Positions 52,494 through 62,243 of a DNA stretch of 64,000 nt are shown one piece after another. Position numbers and translations under genes: made by a program. The number at the start of each line of letters is the position of its first letter. Position 1 is the first letter of the stretch. Under the pieces are notes generated by a model. The model searched no databases. It was not told the origin of the DNA and saw nothing but the letters and a program-made list of their open reading frames with translations. Source of the DNA: SKLM01 sp964514285 (GTDB lineage Bacteria > Chloroflexota > Anaerolineae > B4-G1); contig CAZEQC010000009.1 of assembly GCA_964514285.1 (NCBI GenBank), forward strand, positions 11,137 through 75,136, written 5' to 3'.

Positions 52494-53165
52494 GTGAGCG
52501 TGGAAGAGACCGTTCAACGCTTACAGGCACTCACCGAGGCAGGATGCCTTCAGTTCCGCGGTGGGTTCCGTCGGTTTGCTGAGCGACACGAACTGACAGA
52601 TTGGGAAGGGTGGTTCAATCCTTATGACGAGGAGATCTACCAGACGGTGCTGAGCCACATTAACTCAAAGGATGTGGTGCTCGACATCGGAGCAGGCGAT
52701 CTCCGCCTGGGACTTCGTATGGCGCGGCGGGCGGAGAGGGTCTATGCGGTGGAGGTCAATCCCCTGCTCCTGGCTCAGGCCCTGGACATCATCGGCCTGG
52801 ACCTACCTCGAAGTCTCCACGTCATTTGCGCCAACGCACTCGATCTCTCTATCCCGGCGGACGTCACGGTCGCCGTGCTCCTGATGCGCCATTGCCATCA
52901 TTTTCGAGAGTACGTCGACCGTCTCCAATCGGTGGGCTGTCGGCGGCTGTTGACCAACGCTCGCTGGAGAACGGGGGTGGAGGTGATGGATCTGACCACC
53001 TCTGGCCTGGCTTTCGAAGACGTCACCGAGGGATGGTATGCCTGCCGCTGTGGGGCGACGGGCTACGTAGGGTGTGGAGAGAGCCCGAATGCAGCCCCCA
53101 TCGAGGTCGTGTCGTGTCCTGCTTGTGCCAATCAGGACATGAACGACGTGCGAATTGTCAGATGA
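52494..53165 (+). CDS. Class I SAM-dependent methyltransferase with C-terminal Cys cluster
   Basis: 223 residues. Motif I VVLDIGAGDLRLGLRMA and the acidic VYAVEVNPLL that follows mark a class I methyltransferase. Its end holds CRCGATGYVGCGE and CPAC, which looks like a small zinc ribbon. The substrate is unknown; a C-terminal zinc ribbon hints at a nucleic-acid or protein target. GTG at 52494 has GGAGG upstream. The genes before and after run the same way with small gaps, so it travels with the glycerol cluster. Confidence 0.78.
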   Translation: MSVEETVQRLQALTEAGCLQFRGGFRRFAERHELTDWEGWFNPYDEEIYQTVLSHINSKDVVLDIGAGDLRLGLRMARRAERVYAVEVNPLLLAQALDIIGLDLPRSLHVICANALDLSIPADVTVAVLLMRHCHHFREYVDRLQSVGCRRLLTNARWRTGVEVMDLTTSGLAFEDVTEGWYACRCGATGYVGCGESPNAAPIEVVSCPACANQDMNDVRIVR

Positions 53166-53264
53166 CCAGCCGCTCAACCTGTGGTTTCTCACTTGCAGCT
53201 TAGCGGGGCGAACGAGATTATAGGTGAGCCACTCCAAACAGGGGCGAACAAAGGAGGGAGGGCG

Positions 53265-53789
53265 ATGAGGTTGAAAGGGAAGAAGATTGCAGTACTCGTA
53301 GGACCCGGATACGAGGACTTGGAGTTCTGGGTCCCCGTTATGCGGCTGCGGGAAGAGGGAGCGGACGTCACAGTGGTCGGCCCTGAGCGTGACAAGACGT
53401 ACAAGAGCAAACATGGTTGTCTGACCGCCACTGCGGAGATGGGCGCCGACGAGGTGTCCGCTGATGCCTTCGACGGCGTGGTAGTGCCTGGGGGCTGGGC
53501 GCCCGATAAGCTGCGCCGTTACGGTGGGGTCATCGAGTTGGTACGTCAGACGTACGAGCAGAATAAAATCGTCGCCTCCATTTGCCACGCCGGCCTGGTC
53601 TTAATCTCGGCTGGCATTGTAGAGGGTCACCGTGCCACCGGTTCTAAGGGCATCAAGGACGACCTGGTCAACGCCGGAGCCACCTGGGTGGAAGAGTCTG
53701 CTTTCCGGGAAGGGAACCTGGTCTGGGGCCGGGTTGTTGCCGATATCCCTAACTTCTGCCGCGAGTTGATCGCTGCGTTGGAGACGTAG
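53265..53789 (+). CDS. DJ-1/PfpI family protein
   Basis: 174 residues. The nucleophile Cys and its His neighbour are in VASICHAGLVL; the Glu near the start is in GPGYEDLEFW. The family includes glyoxalase/deglycase and PfpI-type activities. A methylglyoxal-detoxifying role would fit a pathway that produces DHAP, but this is inference. ATG 53265 is chosen because AAAGGAGGGAGG lies directly before it; a longer frame from 53181 is less likely. Confidence 0.88.
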   Translation: MRLKGKKIAVLVGPGYEDLEFWVPVMRLREEGADVTVVGPERDKTYKSKHGCLTATAEMGADEVSADAFDGVVVPGGWAPDKLRRYGGVIELVRQTYEQNKIVASICHAGLVLISAGIVEGHRATGSKGIKDDLVNAGATWVEESAFREGNLVWGRVVADIPNFCRELIAALET

Positions 53790-53832
53790 GAGTCCTCATC
53801 AACGATCTCCACATTGAACTGAGGAGTGAGCC

Positions 53833-56397
53833 TTGGTCAGTATTGTTGTCGTCACGCATAGCGAGGAACTAGCCGCTGGTGTCGCCGAGCTTGCCAGTCA
53901 GATGGCTGGTGAGGAGTCGGTTCCGATTTTCCCGGCCGGTGGGACCGATGATGGTCACCTGGGGACGAGTTTTGCGAAGGTCGAGCAAGCGGTCCAGCAA
54001 GCTCTGGAGGAGGGGGAGGACGTCCTGATCCTCGTCGATCTGGGCAGTGCTGTGATGGTAACCCAGATGGTGATGGAGTCCCTACCCGATGAGAAGCGGC
54101 AGCGGGTTCACATGACGAACGCGCCGCTCACCGAGGGCGCAATCGCGGCGGTGGTGGCCGCCGCCGGGGGAGAGAGCGTGGAGGATGTCCGGCGGGCCGC
54201 CGAGCAAGCTCTCGCGACGCCCAAGATCCCCGAGGCCGTGCCGATCGAGCCGGCCGGCCGCCCTTCGGATCAGGATCAAGAGCCCGATGTTGAACAGCGG
54301 AGTGTGGAGCTTACGGTGCCCAATCCTACCGGCCTTCACGCGCGGCCGGCTGCGCGCTTCGTGCGGACAGCGATGCGCTTTGATGCCGAGGTCACCGTGG
54401 AGAACGTGACCCACGCTCGGCCCCAAGCTAATGCCAAGAGTATGATGGAGGTGGCGAACACTGGTACGGCCCGGCAGGGCGAGCGAATCCGCATCACGGC
54501 TCAAGGCGATGACGCCGATGAGGCGCTGGAGGCCCTGCAGGCGCTGGTGGAGAGTGGCTTTGGTGAGGTAGAGGAGGGCGAGGAACCGGCTGAGGAACAG
54601 CCCGAGCCAAAGATCCCCGCACCAACCGAAGGCCCCGCGCCAGACCCCGATCTACCGGCCAAAGGTGAGCTGGAGGGCATTCCGGCGTCAGAGGGTTTCG
54701 TGGTGGCCCCTGCTTTGGTCTACCAGCCGCCCGCGTTGGACGTCGAGCCAACGACCGTGTCCGACGTCGAAAAGGAGGTGACGCGACTTCACGATGCGCT
54801 GAGTGAGGCGCGGTATCAACTTCAGGAGCTGCAGGAGGACGTGGCTGAGCACGACGAGGACGTGGCAGAGATCTTTGAGTTCCAGCGCATGATGCTGGAG
54901 GACCCGACGTTGGTGGACGCGATTGAAGAGGCGATACGGCGCGAGAGCTGGAACGCGGAGGCAGCGGCGAAGCACGTCATTGAGGAATGGATGGGCCGCT
55001 TCGAGTCGCGCGAGGATGCGCTGATGCGGCTGCGAGCCGCCGACGTTCGAGACGCAGGCGATCGCCTCCTGCGCAATCTCCTGGGCGTCGTAGAGGAACA
55101 GCCCCTTAGCGCTCTAGCCGAGCGTGTCATCCTCGTTGCTGAGGACTTGAAGCCATCGGACACGGCCCGGATGGACCGAGAGAAGATTGTAGGACTCTGT
55201 ACGGCGGCTGGTGGAGCGACCTCCCATGTGGCCATCCTGGCTCGGATGTGGAACCTCCCCGCGGTGGTAGGGCTGGGCGATCGCGTGCTGCAGATTCCGG
55301 AGGGGACGCCCGTCGCCCTCGATGGAGTGGCCGGGATCGTGGAGGTTAACCCGGCGCCTGAGGTGATTGAGGCCTATGAAGAGCGGCGTGAGCAGCGCGC
55401 GGCCCGCCTGGAGATAGCCATGGAGAGGCGTGAAGAAGCGGCTGTTACCAAAGATGGGCATCGCGTCGAGATGGTGGCCAACGTCGGGGACGTCGAGTCG
55501 GCCCAAGAGGCCCTTGAGTTCGGCGCCGAGGGTGTTGGCCTTCTCCGTACGGAGTTCCTCTATTTGGAGCGGGCGACGATGCCCGACGAGGAGGAGCAAT
55601 ACGAGGCCTATCGGGTGATCGCCGATGTTATGGGAGAGAGACCTCTGATCATCCGCACGTTAGATGTGGGCGGGGACAAGCCTCTGCCTTACGTCGACCT
55701 CGAGCCTGAGATGAACCCCTTTCTCGGGGTGCGTGCTATACGGTTGTCACTCCAACGACCAGATCTGTTCCAGCCCCAGCTTCGAGCCATCTTACGGGCC
55801 GCTGAGGGGCGCAACGTCAAAGTCATGTTTCCCCTGATCGCCACGTATGCGGAGGTCGAGCAGGCGAAGGACGCGCTGACGCAGGCCCATCAGGCATTGA
55901 CCGAGGAGGGCGTTTCACACGCGGAGAGCATCGACGTCGGCATTATGGTAGAGACGCCTGCCGCGGCCCTGGAGGCGGAGGCTATCGCACCGCTGATTGA
56001 TTTCTTCAGTATTGGGTCGAACGACCTGACCCAGTACACTCTAGCCAGCGACCGCGGCAATGAGCAGCTCGGCTATCTGTTCCAGGCTCTGGATCCGGCT
56101 GTTCTGCGGTTGATACGGCAAGTCATCGACGCTGCCCACGCAGCCGGGAAGTGGGCGGGCCTGTGTGGCGAGCTGGCCGGGCGCCGTAGAGCGATTCCAG
56201 TGCTGCTAGGATTGGGACTCGATGAGTTCAGTATGACACCGCGGGCGATCCCAGAGGCGAAGCAGATTGTCCGATCGCTGACGCTATCGGAGGCGGAGGA
56301 GATCGCCCAAGAGGCGCTCTCTTTGCCCACCGTGGCCGAGGTGAAAGCGTATCTGGACACCGTTCTCGAAGACTTAGAGCTGCCCGAAGCCGACTGA
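53833..56397 (+). CDS. dhaM: DhaM-HPr-Enzyme I fusion, PTS phosphorelay for dihydroxyacetone kinase
   Basis: 854 residues carrying a whole PTS chain. DhaM (EIIA-mannose fold) at 1-125 with His9 (VVVTHSEELAAG); HPr at 155-245 with His169 (NPTGLHARPA); Enzyme I from about 280 to the end with His465 (GGATSHVAIL), the PEP barrel and the catalytic Cys in WAGLCGELAG. E. coli DhaM has only a shortened EI; here all EI parts appear present. It could thus take phosphate from PEP and pass it to DhaL without separate PTS proteins. The start is TTG with GAGGAG six bases before. A terminator-like stem follows at 56432. Confidence 0.94.
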   Translation: MVSIVVVTHSEELAAGVAELASQMAGEESVPIFPAGGTDDGHLGTSFAKVEQAVQQALEEGEDVLILVDLGSAVMVTQMVMESLPDEKRQRVHMTNAPLTEGAIAAVVAAAGGESVEDVRRAAEQALATPKIPEAVPIEPAGRPSDQDQEPDVEQRSVELTVPNPTGLHARPAARFVRTAMRFDAEVTVENVTHARPQANAKSMMEVANTGTARQGERIRITAQGDDADEALEALQALVESGFGEVEEGEEPAEEQPEPKIPAPTEGPAPDPDLPAKGELEGIPASEGFVVAPALVYQPPALDVEPTTVSDVEKEVTRLHDALSEARYQLQELQEDVAEHDEDVAEIFEFQRMMLEDPTLVDAIEEAIRRESWNAEAAAKHVIEEWMGRFESREDALMRLRAADVRDAGDRLLRNLLGVVEEQPLSALAERVILVAEDLKPSDTARMDREKIVGLCTAAGGATSHVAILARMWNLPAVVGLGDRVLQIPEGTPVALDGVAGIVEVNPAPEVIEAYEERREQRAARLEIAMERREEAAVTKDGHRVEMVANVGDVESAQEALEFGAEGVGLLRTEFLYLERATMPDEEEQYEAYRVIADVMGERPLIIRTLDVGGDKPLPYVDLEPEMNPFLGVRAIRLSLQRPDLFQPQLRAILRAAEGRNVKVMFPLIATYAEVEQAKDALTQAHQALTEEGVSHAESIDVGIMVETPAAALEAEAIAPLIDFFSIGSNDLTQYTLASDRGNEQLGYLFQALDPAVLRLIRQVIDAAHAAGKWAGLCGELAGRRRAIPVLLGLGLDEFSMTPRAIPEAKQIVRSLTLSEAEEIAQEALSLPTVAEVKAYLDTVLEDLELPEAD

Positions 56398-56431
56398 CCT
56401 GCTTGCTGTCTGCGACAACAGATAGACGATG

Positions 56432-56466
56432 GAAGCCTTGTTCCCGATAATGGGGGCAAGGCTTTC
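56432..56466 (+). terminator. Terminator after dhaM
   Basis: AGCCTTG...CAAGGCT encloses CCC-GATAAT-GGG and is followed by TTTCGTCT. It lies about 35 bp after the dhaM stop and closes the glycerol/DHA locus. Confidence 0.6.
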
Positions 56467-56496
56467 GTCTGCTGGGGGGCGTCCGATTCTGCTTGG

Positions 56497-56525
56497 TTGT
56501 GCAGGTGTCTGCGGTGGGTTATAAT
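56497..56525 (+). promoter_or_regulatory. Promoter of the ABC exporter
   Basis: TTGTGC (56497-56502) and TATAAT (56520-56525) are 17 bases apart; the start would be near 56532, about 25 nt before the GTG. Confidence 0.6.
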
Positions 56526-56556
56526 CTGCCCTGGTTGAAGCCTTGTTCTTGGTTAT

Positions 56557-58314
56557 GTGGACTATGAGGAGAGAGATACTCCTTTGGACGTCTTAAGACG
56601 ACTTCTGCGTTACGTGCGCCCCTACTGGAAGGCTCTGGTGGGGGTCAGTATGTTGCTGCTCCTACGCACCGGCCTGGTCTTGCTGCCTCCCTTGATCCAG
56701 AAACGAGTGGTGGACCAGGTCATCGCTGATAATGATCTATCGACTCTTACCTTGCTGATTGGGGCTTTGATTGTCATTCACGCGCTGTCTCAACTGGTGG
56801 ATTTCGGGGATCTCTACGTGCGCCACGCCATCGGGGAGCGCTTCATCTTCGACCTTCGCGTGCGCATCTACGATCATCTACAGCAGCTCTCGCTCGCCTT
56901 CTACGAAGGTACCTCCACCGGTGAGCTGATGTCCCGAGTGACCAACGACGTCAATGCCCTGGAGCAGTTCGTGACTCATGGTGTGGCTCTCACTGTGGTG
57001 GACCTGCTGCGGCTGGTGGGCGCGTCAGCCGTTCTTGTCGTCCTCAATTGGCGACTGGCGCTGGTGATGCTCATCCCGTTGCCTTCCATGGCTGCCGGGC
57101 TTTGGATCTTCAATCACCGCGCGCGCCCCATCTACCGGCGCGTGCGAGATCGACTGGGGGATATCAACGCAACGCTCCAAGACAAGCTGGCTGGCATCCG
57201 TGTCGTGCAGGCTTTTGAGCGCGAGGAGGAGGAGCTTCGACACTTCCGCGAGGTGAGCCGCAACTACCTGGAGGAGCGAGTGGAGGCTATTCGCACCTGG
57301 TCGATCTTCTTCCCGGCCCTTCACTTCGTCTCGGCCTTGGGTGGGTCGTTGGTGCTGGGATTCGGTGCCTACCTGGTTGTCAATGACCAACTGACGTTGG
57401 GCACGCTGGTTGCCTTTCTCTCTTACATCGTCTCTTTCTATGAACCGCTGCGACGACTGACCCAGGTGGATAACACCTTCCAGCAAGCCATTGCCGCCGG
57501 TGAACGCATCTTCGAACTGCTGGACACGGAGTCGGATATCCAAGACAGGCCAGAAGCGATCAGCCTGGAGGCGATCGAGGGAGACGTGGTCTTCGACCAC
57601 GTCCACTTCCGATACGGCGAGGGGGACAAGGTGTTGAAAGACGTCACCTTCCACATCGCTCCTGGTGAGGTGGTGGCCCTGGTCGGGCCCAGTGGCGCTG
57701 GTAAGACCAGCATCGCCAACCTGCTCTGTCGGTTCTACGATCCAGAACGTGGACAGGTGTTGGTTGACGGTCACGACGTACAAGAGGTGAAGGTCCAGTC
57801 GTTGCGACAACATATTGCTGTTGTGCTACAGGATACCTTCCTATTTAACACCACGGTGCGTGACAACTTGCTGTACGGGAAGCCGGATGCGAATGAGCGG
57901 GAAATGATTGCTGCCGCCCAGGCTGCCTATGCCCACGATTTCATTCGAGAGCTGCCCAAGGGGTATGGTACCGAGATTGGCGAGCGCGGTGTGCGATTGA
58001 GTGGTGGGCAGAAGCAGCGACTGGCATTGGCACGGGCCATTCTAGCCGATCCACGCATCTTGATCCTCGATGAAGCGACGTCTTCGGTGGATGCTGAGGC
58101 AGAATATCTGATCCAGCGGGCGCTGGATAAGGTGCTCAAGGGGCGCACGGCTTTGGTCATCGCCCATCGACTGAGCACCGTCCGCGACGCCGACAAGATC
58201 ATCGCCCTGGAGGAAGGGCGGATCCGCGAGGTGGGCAGCCACAGCGATCTGCTGGCTCAGGACGGGCTATACAGTCAGCTCTATCAACGGCAGCTTACGC
58301 TGGTGGGGGAGTGA
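56557..58314 (+). CDS. ABC exporter, fused membrane and ATPase domains (MsbA-like)
   Basis: 585 residues: six helices in the N-terminal ~320, then an ATPase with Walker A GPSGAGKTS, signature LSGGQKQRLALARAI, Walker B ILILDEAT and H-loop IAHRLST. Works as a dimer; the substrate (lipid, drug or peptide) cannot be told. The start is GTG at 56557 without a clear ribosome site. Starts a run of three transport genes. Confidence 0.93.
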   Translation: MDYEERDTPLDVLRRLLRYVRPYWKALVGVSMLLLLRTGLVLLPPLIQKRVVDQVIADNDLSTLTLLIGALIVIHALSQLVDFGDLYVRHAIGERFIFDLRVRIYDHLQQLSLAFYEGTSTGELMSRVTNDVNALEQFVTHGVALTVVDLLRLVGASAVLVVLNWRLALVMLIPLPSMAAGLWIFNHRARPIYRRVRDRLGDINATLQDKLAGIRVVQAFEREEEELRHFREVSRNYLEERVEAIRTWSIFFPALHFVSALGGSLVLGFGAYLVVNDQLTLGTLVAFLSYIVSFYEPLRRLTQVDNTFQQAIAAGERIFELLDTESDIQDRPEAISLEAIEGDVVFDHVHFRYGEGDKVLKDVTFHIAPGEVVALVGPSGAGKTSIANLLCRFYDPERGQVLVDGHDVQEVKVQSLRQHIAVVLQDTFLFNTTVRDNLLYGKPDANEREMIAAAQAAYAHDFIRELPKGYGTEIGERGVRLSGGQKQRLALARAILADPRILILDEATSSVDAEAEYLIQRALDKVLKGRTALVIAHRLSTVRDADKIIALEEGRIREVGSHSDLLAQDGLYSQLYQRQLTLVGE

Positions 58315-58380
58315 AAAGGCCCTCAGCGCTTGGTTTTGTGCGAAAGAATCGGTTGCGAACTGTAGAGGAGTCATGAGACG

Positions 58381-59541
58381 ATGTCGACAGCCCTTTTCTT
58401 GGCTTTGAAGGAAACGTGGCGAAACAAGTCCCGCTTCTTCCTATTTAGCTTGGTTATTGCCTTGATCACGCTGCTTATTCTTTTCATCGCTGCGTTGGGC
58501 GAGGGACTCGGCGCCGGAAACCGTGAGTACCTTGAGAAACTGAACGCTGAGTTGATCGCCTATCAGGACACGGCCCAGCTCTCGATCGCCAGCAGCCGAA
58601 TTGGCTGTCAGACCCGCGATACGCTGCGCGCCGTCAACGGGGTGGAGGATGTGGGCGCTGTGGGATTCTCCAGCGTCTCCATCCCCGAGGCCGACGCTGG
58701 GGAGGATCTGGATATCTCACTCATCGGGGTCGAACCGGGCAAGCCGGGCGAACCGCCGGCCGTGGCGGGGCAAGGCCTGGAGCGACGGAACGCAAACGAG
58801 GCCCTCATCGACCGTATGGTGACAGAAGTGACCGGGCTGCAGGTGGGAGATCGGTTCAACATTCGCTCGCCCCAGGGGGGTGAGGAGGAGTTCTATCTGC
58901 TGAAGGTGGTGGGGGTGACCGAGAGCCAGATGTATGGCATCCGGCCCTCCGTCTTCGTGCCCATTGCCAAGTGGGATGAACTGCGTCCACAGGCGGTCCC
59001 TTCTGGTGGCGCAGATGACCCGGCCTGCAACGTGGCGGCGATCAAGCTCCAGGATTCGGCGCAGATCGATGTGATGCGCCGGCGGCTGGCAGCCCAGGTC
59101 CGAAACATAGAGGCTGTGGATCGGCAGACGGCCTGGGAGAACACGCCGGGCTACTCCGCTCAGCAGCAGACGCTGAACACGCAGAACGGGTTCGCACTCC
59201 TGATCGGCCTCTTGGTCATCGGGGGCTTCTTTCAGATTCAGACGCTACAGAAGGTGCCGCAGATTGGGATGCTCAAGGCGATTGGCACGCCAAATACGAT
59301 GATTGCCCTGTCTTCCTTGATTCAGATCGTGGTCATCAACGTAATTGGCATCTTTATCGGTGGGCTGGTGACCTATGGTTTGTCGCTGATCTTCCCGCCA
59401 GGCATTCCCCTCGTCTTTGAGGGTAGTGCGATTCTGCGAGCGTTGGGGTCTATCTCGGTGATCGGCCCGCTGGGTGGCTTGATCTCGATCCGCCTATCGC
59501 TGCGCGTCGAGCCGCTCATCGCTTTGGGATTGGGAGGATAG
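58381..59541 (+). CDS. ABC transporter permease, FtsX/DevC-like
   Basis: 386 residues. One N-terminal helix (FLFSLVIALITLLILFIAALGEG), an extracytoplasmic domain of about 200 residues and three C-terminal helices (GFALLIGLLVIGGFFQIQTL onward) is the MacB/FtsX layout. It ends four bases before the ATPase gene below, its evident partner. DevC of heterocyst exporters has the same arrangement. Substrate unknown. Confidence 0.9.
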   Translation: MSTALFLALKETWRNKSRFFLFSLVIALITLLILFIAALGEGLGAGNREYLEKLNAELIAYQDTAQLSIASSRIGCQTRDTLRAVNGVEDVGAVGFSSVSIPEADAGEDLDISLIGVEPGKPGEPPAVAGQGLERRNANEALIDRMVTEVTGLQVGDRFNIRSPQGGEEEFYLLKVVGVTESQMYGIRPSVFVPIAKWDELRPQAVPSGGADDPACNVAAIKLQDSAQIDVMRRRLAAQVRNIEAVDRQTAWENTPGYSAQQQTLNTQNGFALLIGLLVIGGFFQIQTLQKVPQIGMLKAIGTPNTMIALSSLIQIVVINVIGIFIGGLVTYGLSLIFPPGIPLVFEGSAILRALGSISVIGPLGGLISIRLSLRVEPLIALGLGG

Positions 59542-59545
59542 CACA

Positions 59546-60340
59546 ATGACTTCATCGAGCCTAGCGACAGAAGCTCGGTCGGTAAGCAAAATCTACGGGG
59601 CCGGCGCTAACCAGGTGAAGGCCATTGATGACGTCTCTTTCACTGTGGAGAAGGGGGAGTTCGTCGCTTTGGTGGGTCCGAGCGGCTCTGGCAAGACGAC
59701 GATGTTGGCTATGCTGGCGGGTCTGCTGGAGCCCAGTTCAGGTAGTGTCCTGATCGAGAACGAGAACATGCTTGAGATGGGAGAGGGCCGGCGGGCCGCC
59801 TTTCGCCGACGCAGAATTGGGTTCACCTTTCAGGCCAACAACCTGGTCTCCTATCTGACGGCGCTCGAGAACGTGGAGTTGATGCTACGTCTCACTGATC
59901 AATACGATCAAGCCAACAAACGGCGCGCACGGAATTTGCTGACGATGTTGGGGCTTGAGGATCGTATGCACGCGCTGCCCCGAGAGCTTTCCGGAGGGCA
60001 GCAGCAGCGGGTCGCTATCGCCCGCTCCCTGATCAACAACCCGGCAGTGGTGCTGGCCGACGAGCCGACGGCCAGCCTCGACACCGAGCGCGCCTTCCAG
60101 GTTGTGGAGACGATGGCTCACTTGGTACACGAGCAAGGGCGTGCCGGGATTATGGTAACCCACGATCTGCGTATGGTGGAGTACACTGACCGCATCATCC
60201 ATCTGCTGGATGGACGCCTGGAACGGATCGTCACCCCCGACGACGATCTGACTTGCCTGGCGGATCCGGCTGCCTGTCAGCTGATTACGGAGGATGCCCT
60301 GAGCTCGGGAGGCTCTGAGGTCGCGGAAACCGTTGCCTGA
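59546..60340 (+). CDS. ABC transporter ATP-binding protein (MacB/LolD-like)
   Basis: 264 residues with Walker A GPSGSGKTT, LSGGQQQRVAIARSL, Walker B VVLADEPTASLD and HDLRM H-loop. Overlap of four bases at most with the preceding permease shows a pair. A C-terminal extension of about 30 residues follows the ATPase domain. Confidence 0.94.
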   Translation: MTSSSLATEARSVSKIYGAGANQVKAIDDVSFTVEKGEFVALVGPSGSGKTTMLAMLAGLLEPSSGSVLIENENMLEMGEGRRAAFRRRRIGFTFQANNLVSYLTALENVELMLRLTDQYDQANKRRARNLLTMLGLEDRMHALPRELSGGQQQRVAIARSLINNPAVVLADEPTASLDTERAFQVVETMAHLVHEQGRAGIMVTHDLRMVEYTDRIIHLLDGRLERIVTPDDDLTCLADPAACQLITEDALSSGGSEVAETVA

Positions 60341-60361
60341 AGGGTTCCGGCTGGGGAGATG

Positions 60362-60841
60362 CTAAGACCCTCTCTTCTGCTCTAGTCTGGCTTTCTCTTG
60401 TTGGTTAACTCCGATAGCCGCCGAATCAGTCGTACCATCAGGTCTTCTAGCTCCTCCTGATAGTGCCAGAAGAGCCACGCCAGGCCAGCGGCCTCGCCGC
60501 TGAGGGGGCCCCAAGCCCACCAGGGCAGCTGCCGTTCCGATCACCAAGCCGACGATGCTGTACAGCGAGCCGGCCACAATGCCGTACAGGTAGCCATTCA
60601 TCACGCCGACAAACTGCCCTGGTATGGGAGCCAGGATGACCTGGAGTACGTTGAGGCCCATTGTCGCTATCGGACCCCACGGGCCCAGTTTGGCGACCCA
60701 GGAGCGTAGATCCTCCTCGTCTCTGATGACGGCCCAGAGAGGTTCACGCCAGGCCCACAGGATGGCGCTGAGGCCGATCGCTACAACAGTTACGATGACG
60801 ACAGTCAGCCAGGGCCATCGTCGATCCTCCTGATGCCTCAA
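60362..60841 (-). pseudogene. Truncated TVP38/TMEM64 (SNARE-associated) membrane protein
   Basis: The first 110 residues match this family: an N-terminal helix, then WGPIATMGLNVLQVILAPIPGQFVGVMNGYLYGIVAGSLYSIVGLVIGTAAAL in pieces. After GTAAALVGLG the sequence turns into low-hydrophobic, Arg/Gly-rich residues unlike the family, and the stop at 60362 leaves no room for the second half (about 80 residues). A frameshift near 60510 (GAGGGGGCCCC run) may be involved, but no frame restores a full C-terminus. Either a pseudogene or an assembly fault. Confidence 0.65.
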
Positions 60842-62133
60842 AGACGATATTCTCCATCAAGGTCGTGAGCCAGCGCTGCCTCTGATGAGGGACGGAGGCG
60901 TAGCGCGACCAGGAAGCCCAGCGATACGAAAGCTGTCGTGGTGGCGAAGAGCGTGGTGTAGGAGGTTGTTTCCAATACCCACCCGCCGAGGGTAGGCGCC
61001 AGCGTCAGCACACCCATGATCGTGTTACCCAGTCCGATATAGGACGGACGCAGGTGATCGGGCGCGATCTCCAGCAGATAGTTGTAGAAGCCGAGCATAT
61101 TGGAACTCTGATAGATCCCGAGGGCGACGAAGACGAGGGGATAGGCTCGCACCAGGAGTCCTCCGTTGGTCACGTGTGCCAACAGGGCGAAGAGAGGCCC
61201 AATGACGGAAAGGGCACTGCCGATACGGATGGTTTGGCGGGGTCCCCAATGGTCGCTGACCATGCCCAGCAAGGCCCCGGAGGCGACGCCGGCCACTTGC
61301 TGGGCGGCCACGAAGCTGCCGACGACTCTCTCGGGAAGGTTCAGGACATCGGTGGCGTGAATGACGTAAAACGGGATGGCCAAGGAGACCAGGCCAGCCA
61401 GGATGCGACACCCCATCAACTGACGGAAGATCGAATCCTGAAGCAAGGGCTTGAGCCATCCATCTTGACGATGCTTCTGTGGCGCGTCCTTCGCTGTGTT
61501 GAGCTTGGTCTCGCGCAACAAGACGAGGGCAACCGTGGAGGGTAGGAAAGCCATCCCGGCCAAGGTGAAGATCAAGGCGTAGTCGAGCGGAAAGGGGAAT
61601 TGAGCGCTCTCAAGGACGCGGCTGATCGCCCACCCGACGACCAGGCCTGCCAAGCCGCTGATGACTTGGGATGTCCCCATCAGGCGCCCCCGGCGCTTCA
61701 GCGGAATAGCACGCGCCAGCATATCGAACCAGGCGACGCTGGCAAGTCCATCGGTCAGCGTGAACAGGGCTAGACAGACGAAGAAGAGAGAAAGCATGAT
61801 GCTCGGACTTCGGGCTAGTCCTAGCCAGAGGGCCAAGCCGACGATCCAGAAAGCCACGCGTCCGCTTAGCCCCGCCATCAGGTAGGGCTTCTTGCGTGGC
61901 TTGTCGTTGATCCAGCGCGCCGAGATGACCTGGGGCAGAAGCCAGCATCCGTTCCACACCGTTGATACGAGTCCTATGACGGGCGCGGATCGGGTGAACT
62001 GACGCACAAAGGCCGGAAGCACGCTGTCCTGCTTGACGAAAGCGAGGGCTATGCCGAAGAACACGTAGTCGACGACAAAGGCGAGGAAGTTCCAGCGGTA
62101 GTTGGGTGGCGTAGAGTTCGATGATTTTGTCAT
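60838..62133 (-). CDS. MFS transporter
   Basis: 431 residues with 12 hydrophobic helices; the loop after helix 2 reads ARWINDKPRKKPYLM and after helix 8 GMVSDHWGPRQTIRIG, both typical of MFS loops. No substrate can be assigned. ATG 62133 is preceded by a -10 (TAGACT) eight bases away, so the mRNA is probably leaderless; a TTG at 62169 would lie inside the -35 box. Overlaps the start of the truncated TVP38 gene by four bases. Confidence 0.88.
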   Translation of the reverse strand: MTKSSNSTPPNYRWNFLAFVVDYVFFGIALAFVKQDSVLPAFVRQFTRSAPVIGLVSTVWNGCWLLPQVISARWINDKPRKKPYLMAGLSGRVAFWIVGLALWLGLARSPSIMLSLFFVCLALFTLTDGLASVAWFDMLARAIPLKRRGRLMGTSQVISGLAGLVVGWAISRVLESAQFPFPLDYALIFTLAGMAFLPSTVALVLLRETKLNTAKDAPQKHRQDGWLKPLLQDSIFRQLMGCRILAGLVSLAIPFYVIHATDVLNLPERVVGSFVAAQQVAGVASGALLGMVSDHWGPRQTIRIGSALSVIGPLFALLAHVTNGGLLVRAYPLVFVALGIYQSSNMLGFYNYLLEIAPDHLRPSYIGLGNTIMGVLTLAPTLGGWVLETTSYTTLFATTTAFVSLGFLVALRLRPSSEAALAHDLDGEYRL

Positions 62134-62141
62134 AGCACACC

Positions 62142-62169
62142 AGTCTAGCATGAAGTGACATTGCGTCAA
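62142..62169 (-). promoter_or_regulatory. MFS gene promoter, leaderless arrangement
   Basis: On the minus strand TTGACG (62169-62164) and TAGACT (62147-62142) are 16 bases apart; the start falls next to the ATG at 62133. Confidence 0.55.
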
Positions 62170-62243
62170 GGCGGGCAGCTGACTGTCGCCAGGGTGCTCT
62201 TTTCCCTACCCGGCTTCTCTCTGCTATCTGGTGATGACAGTCT

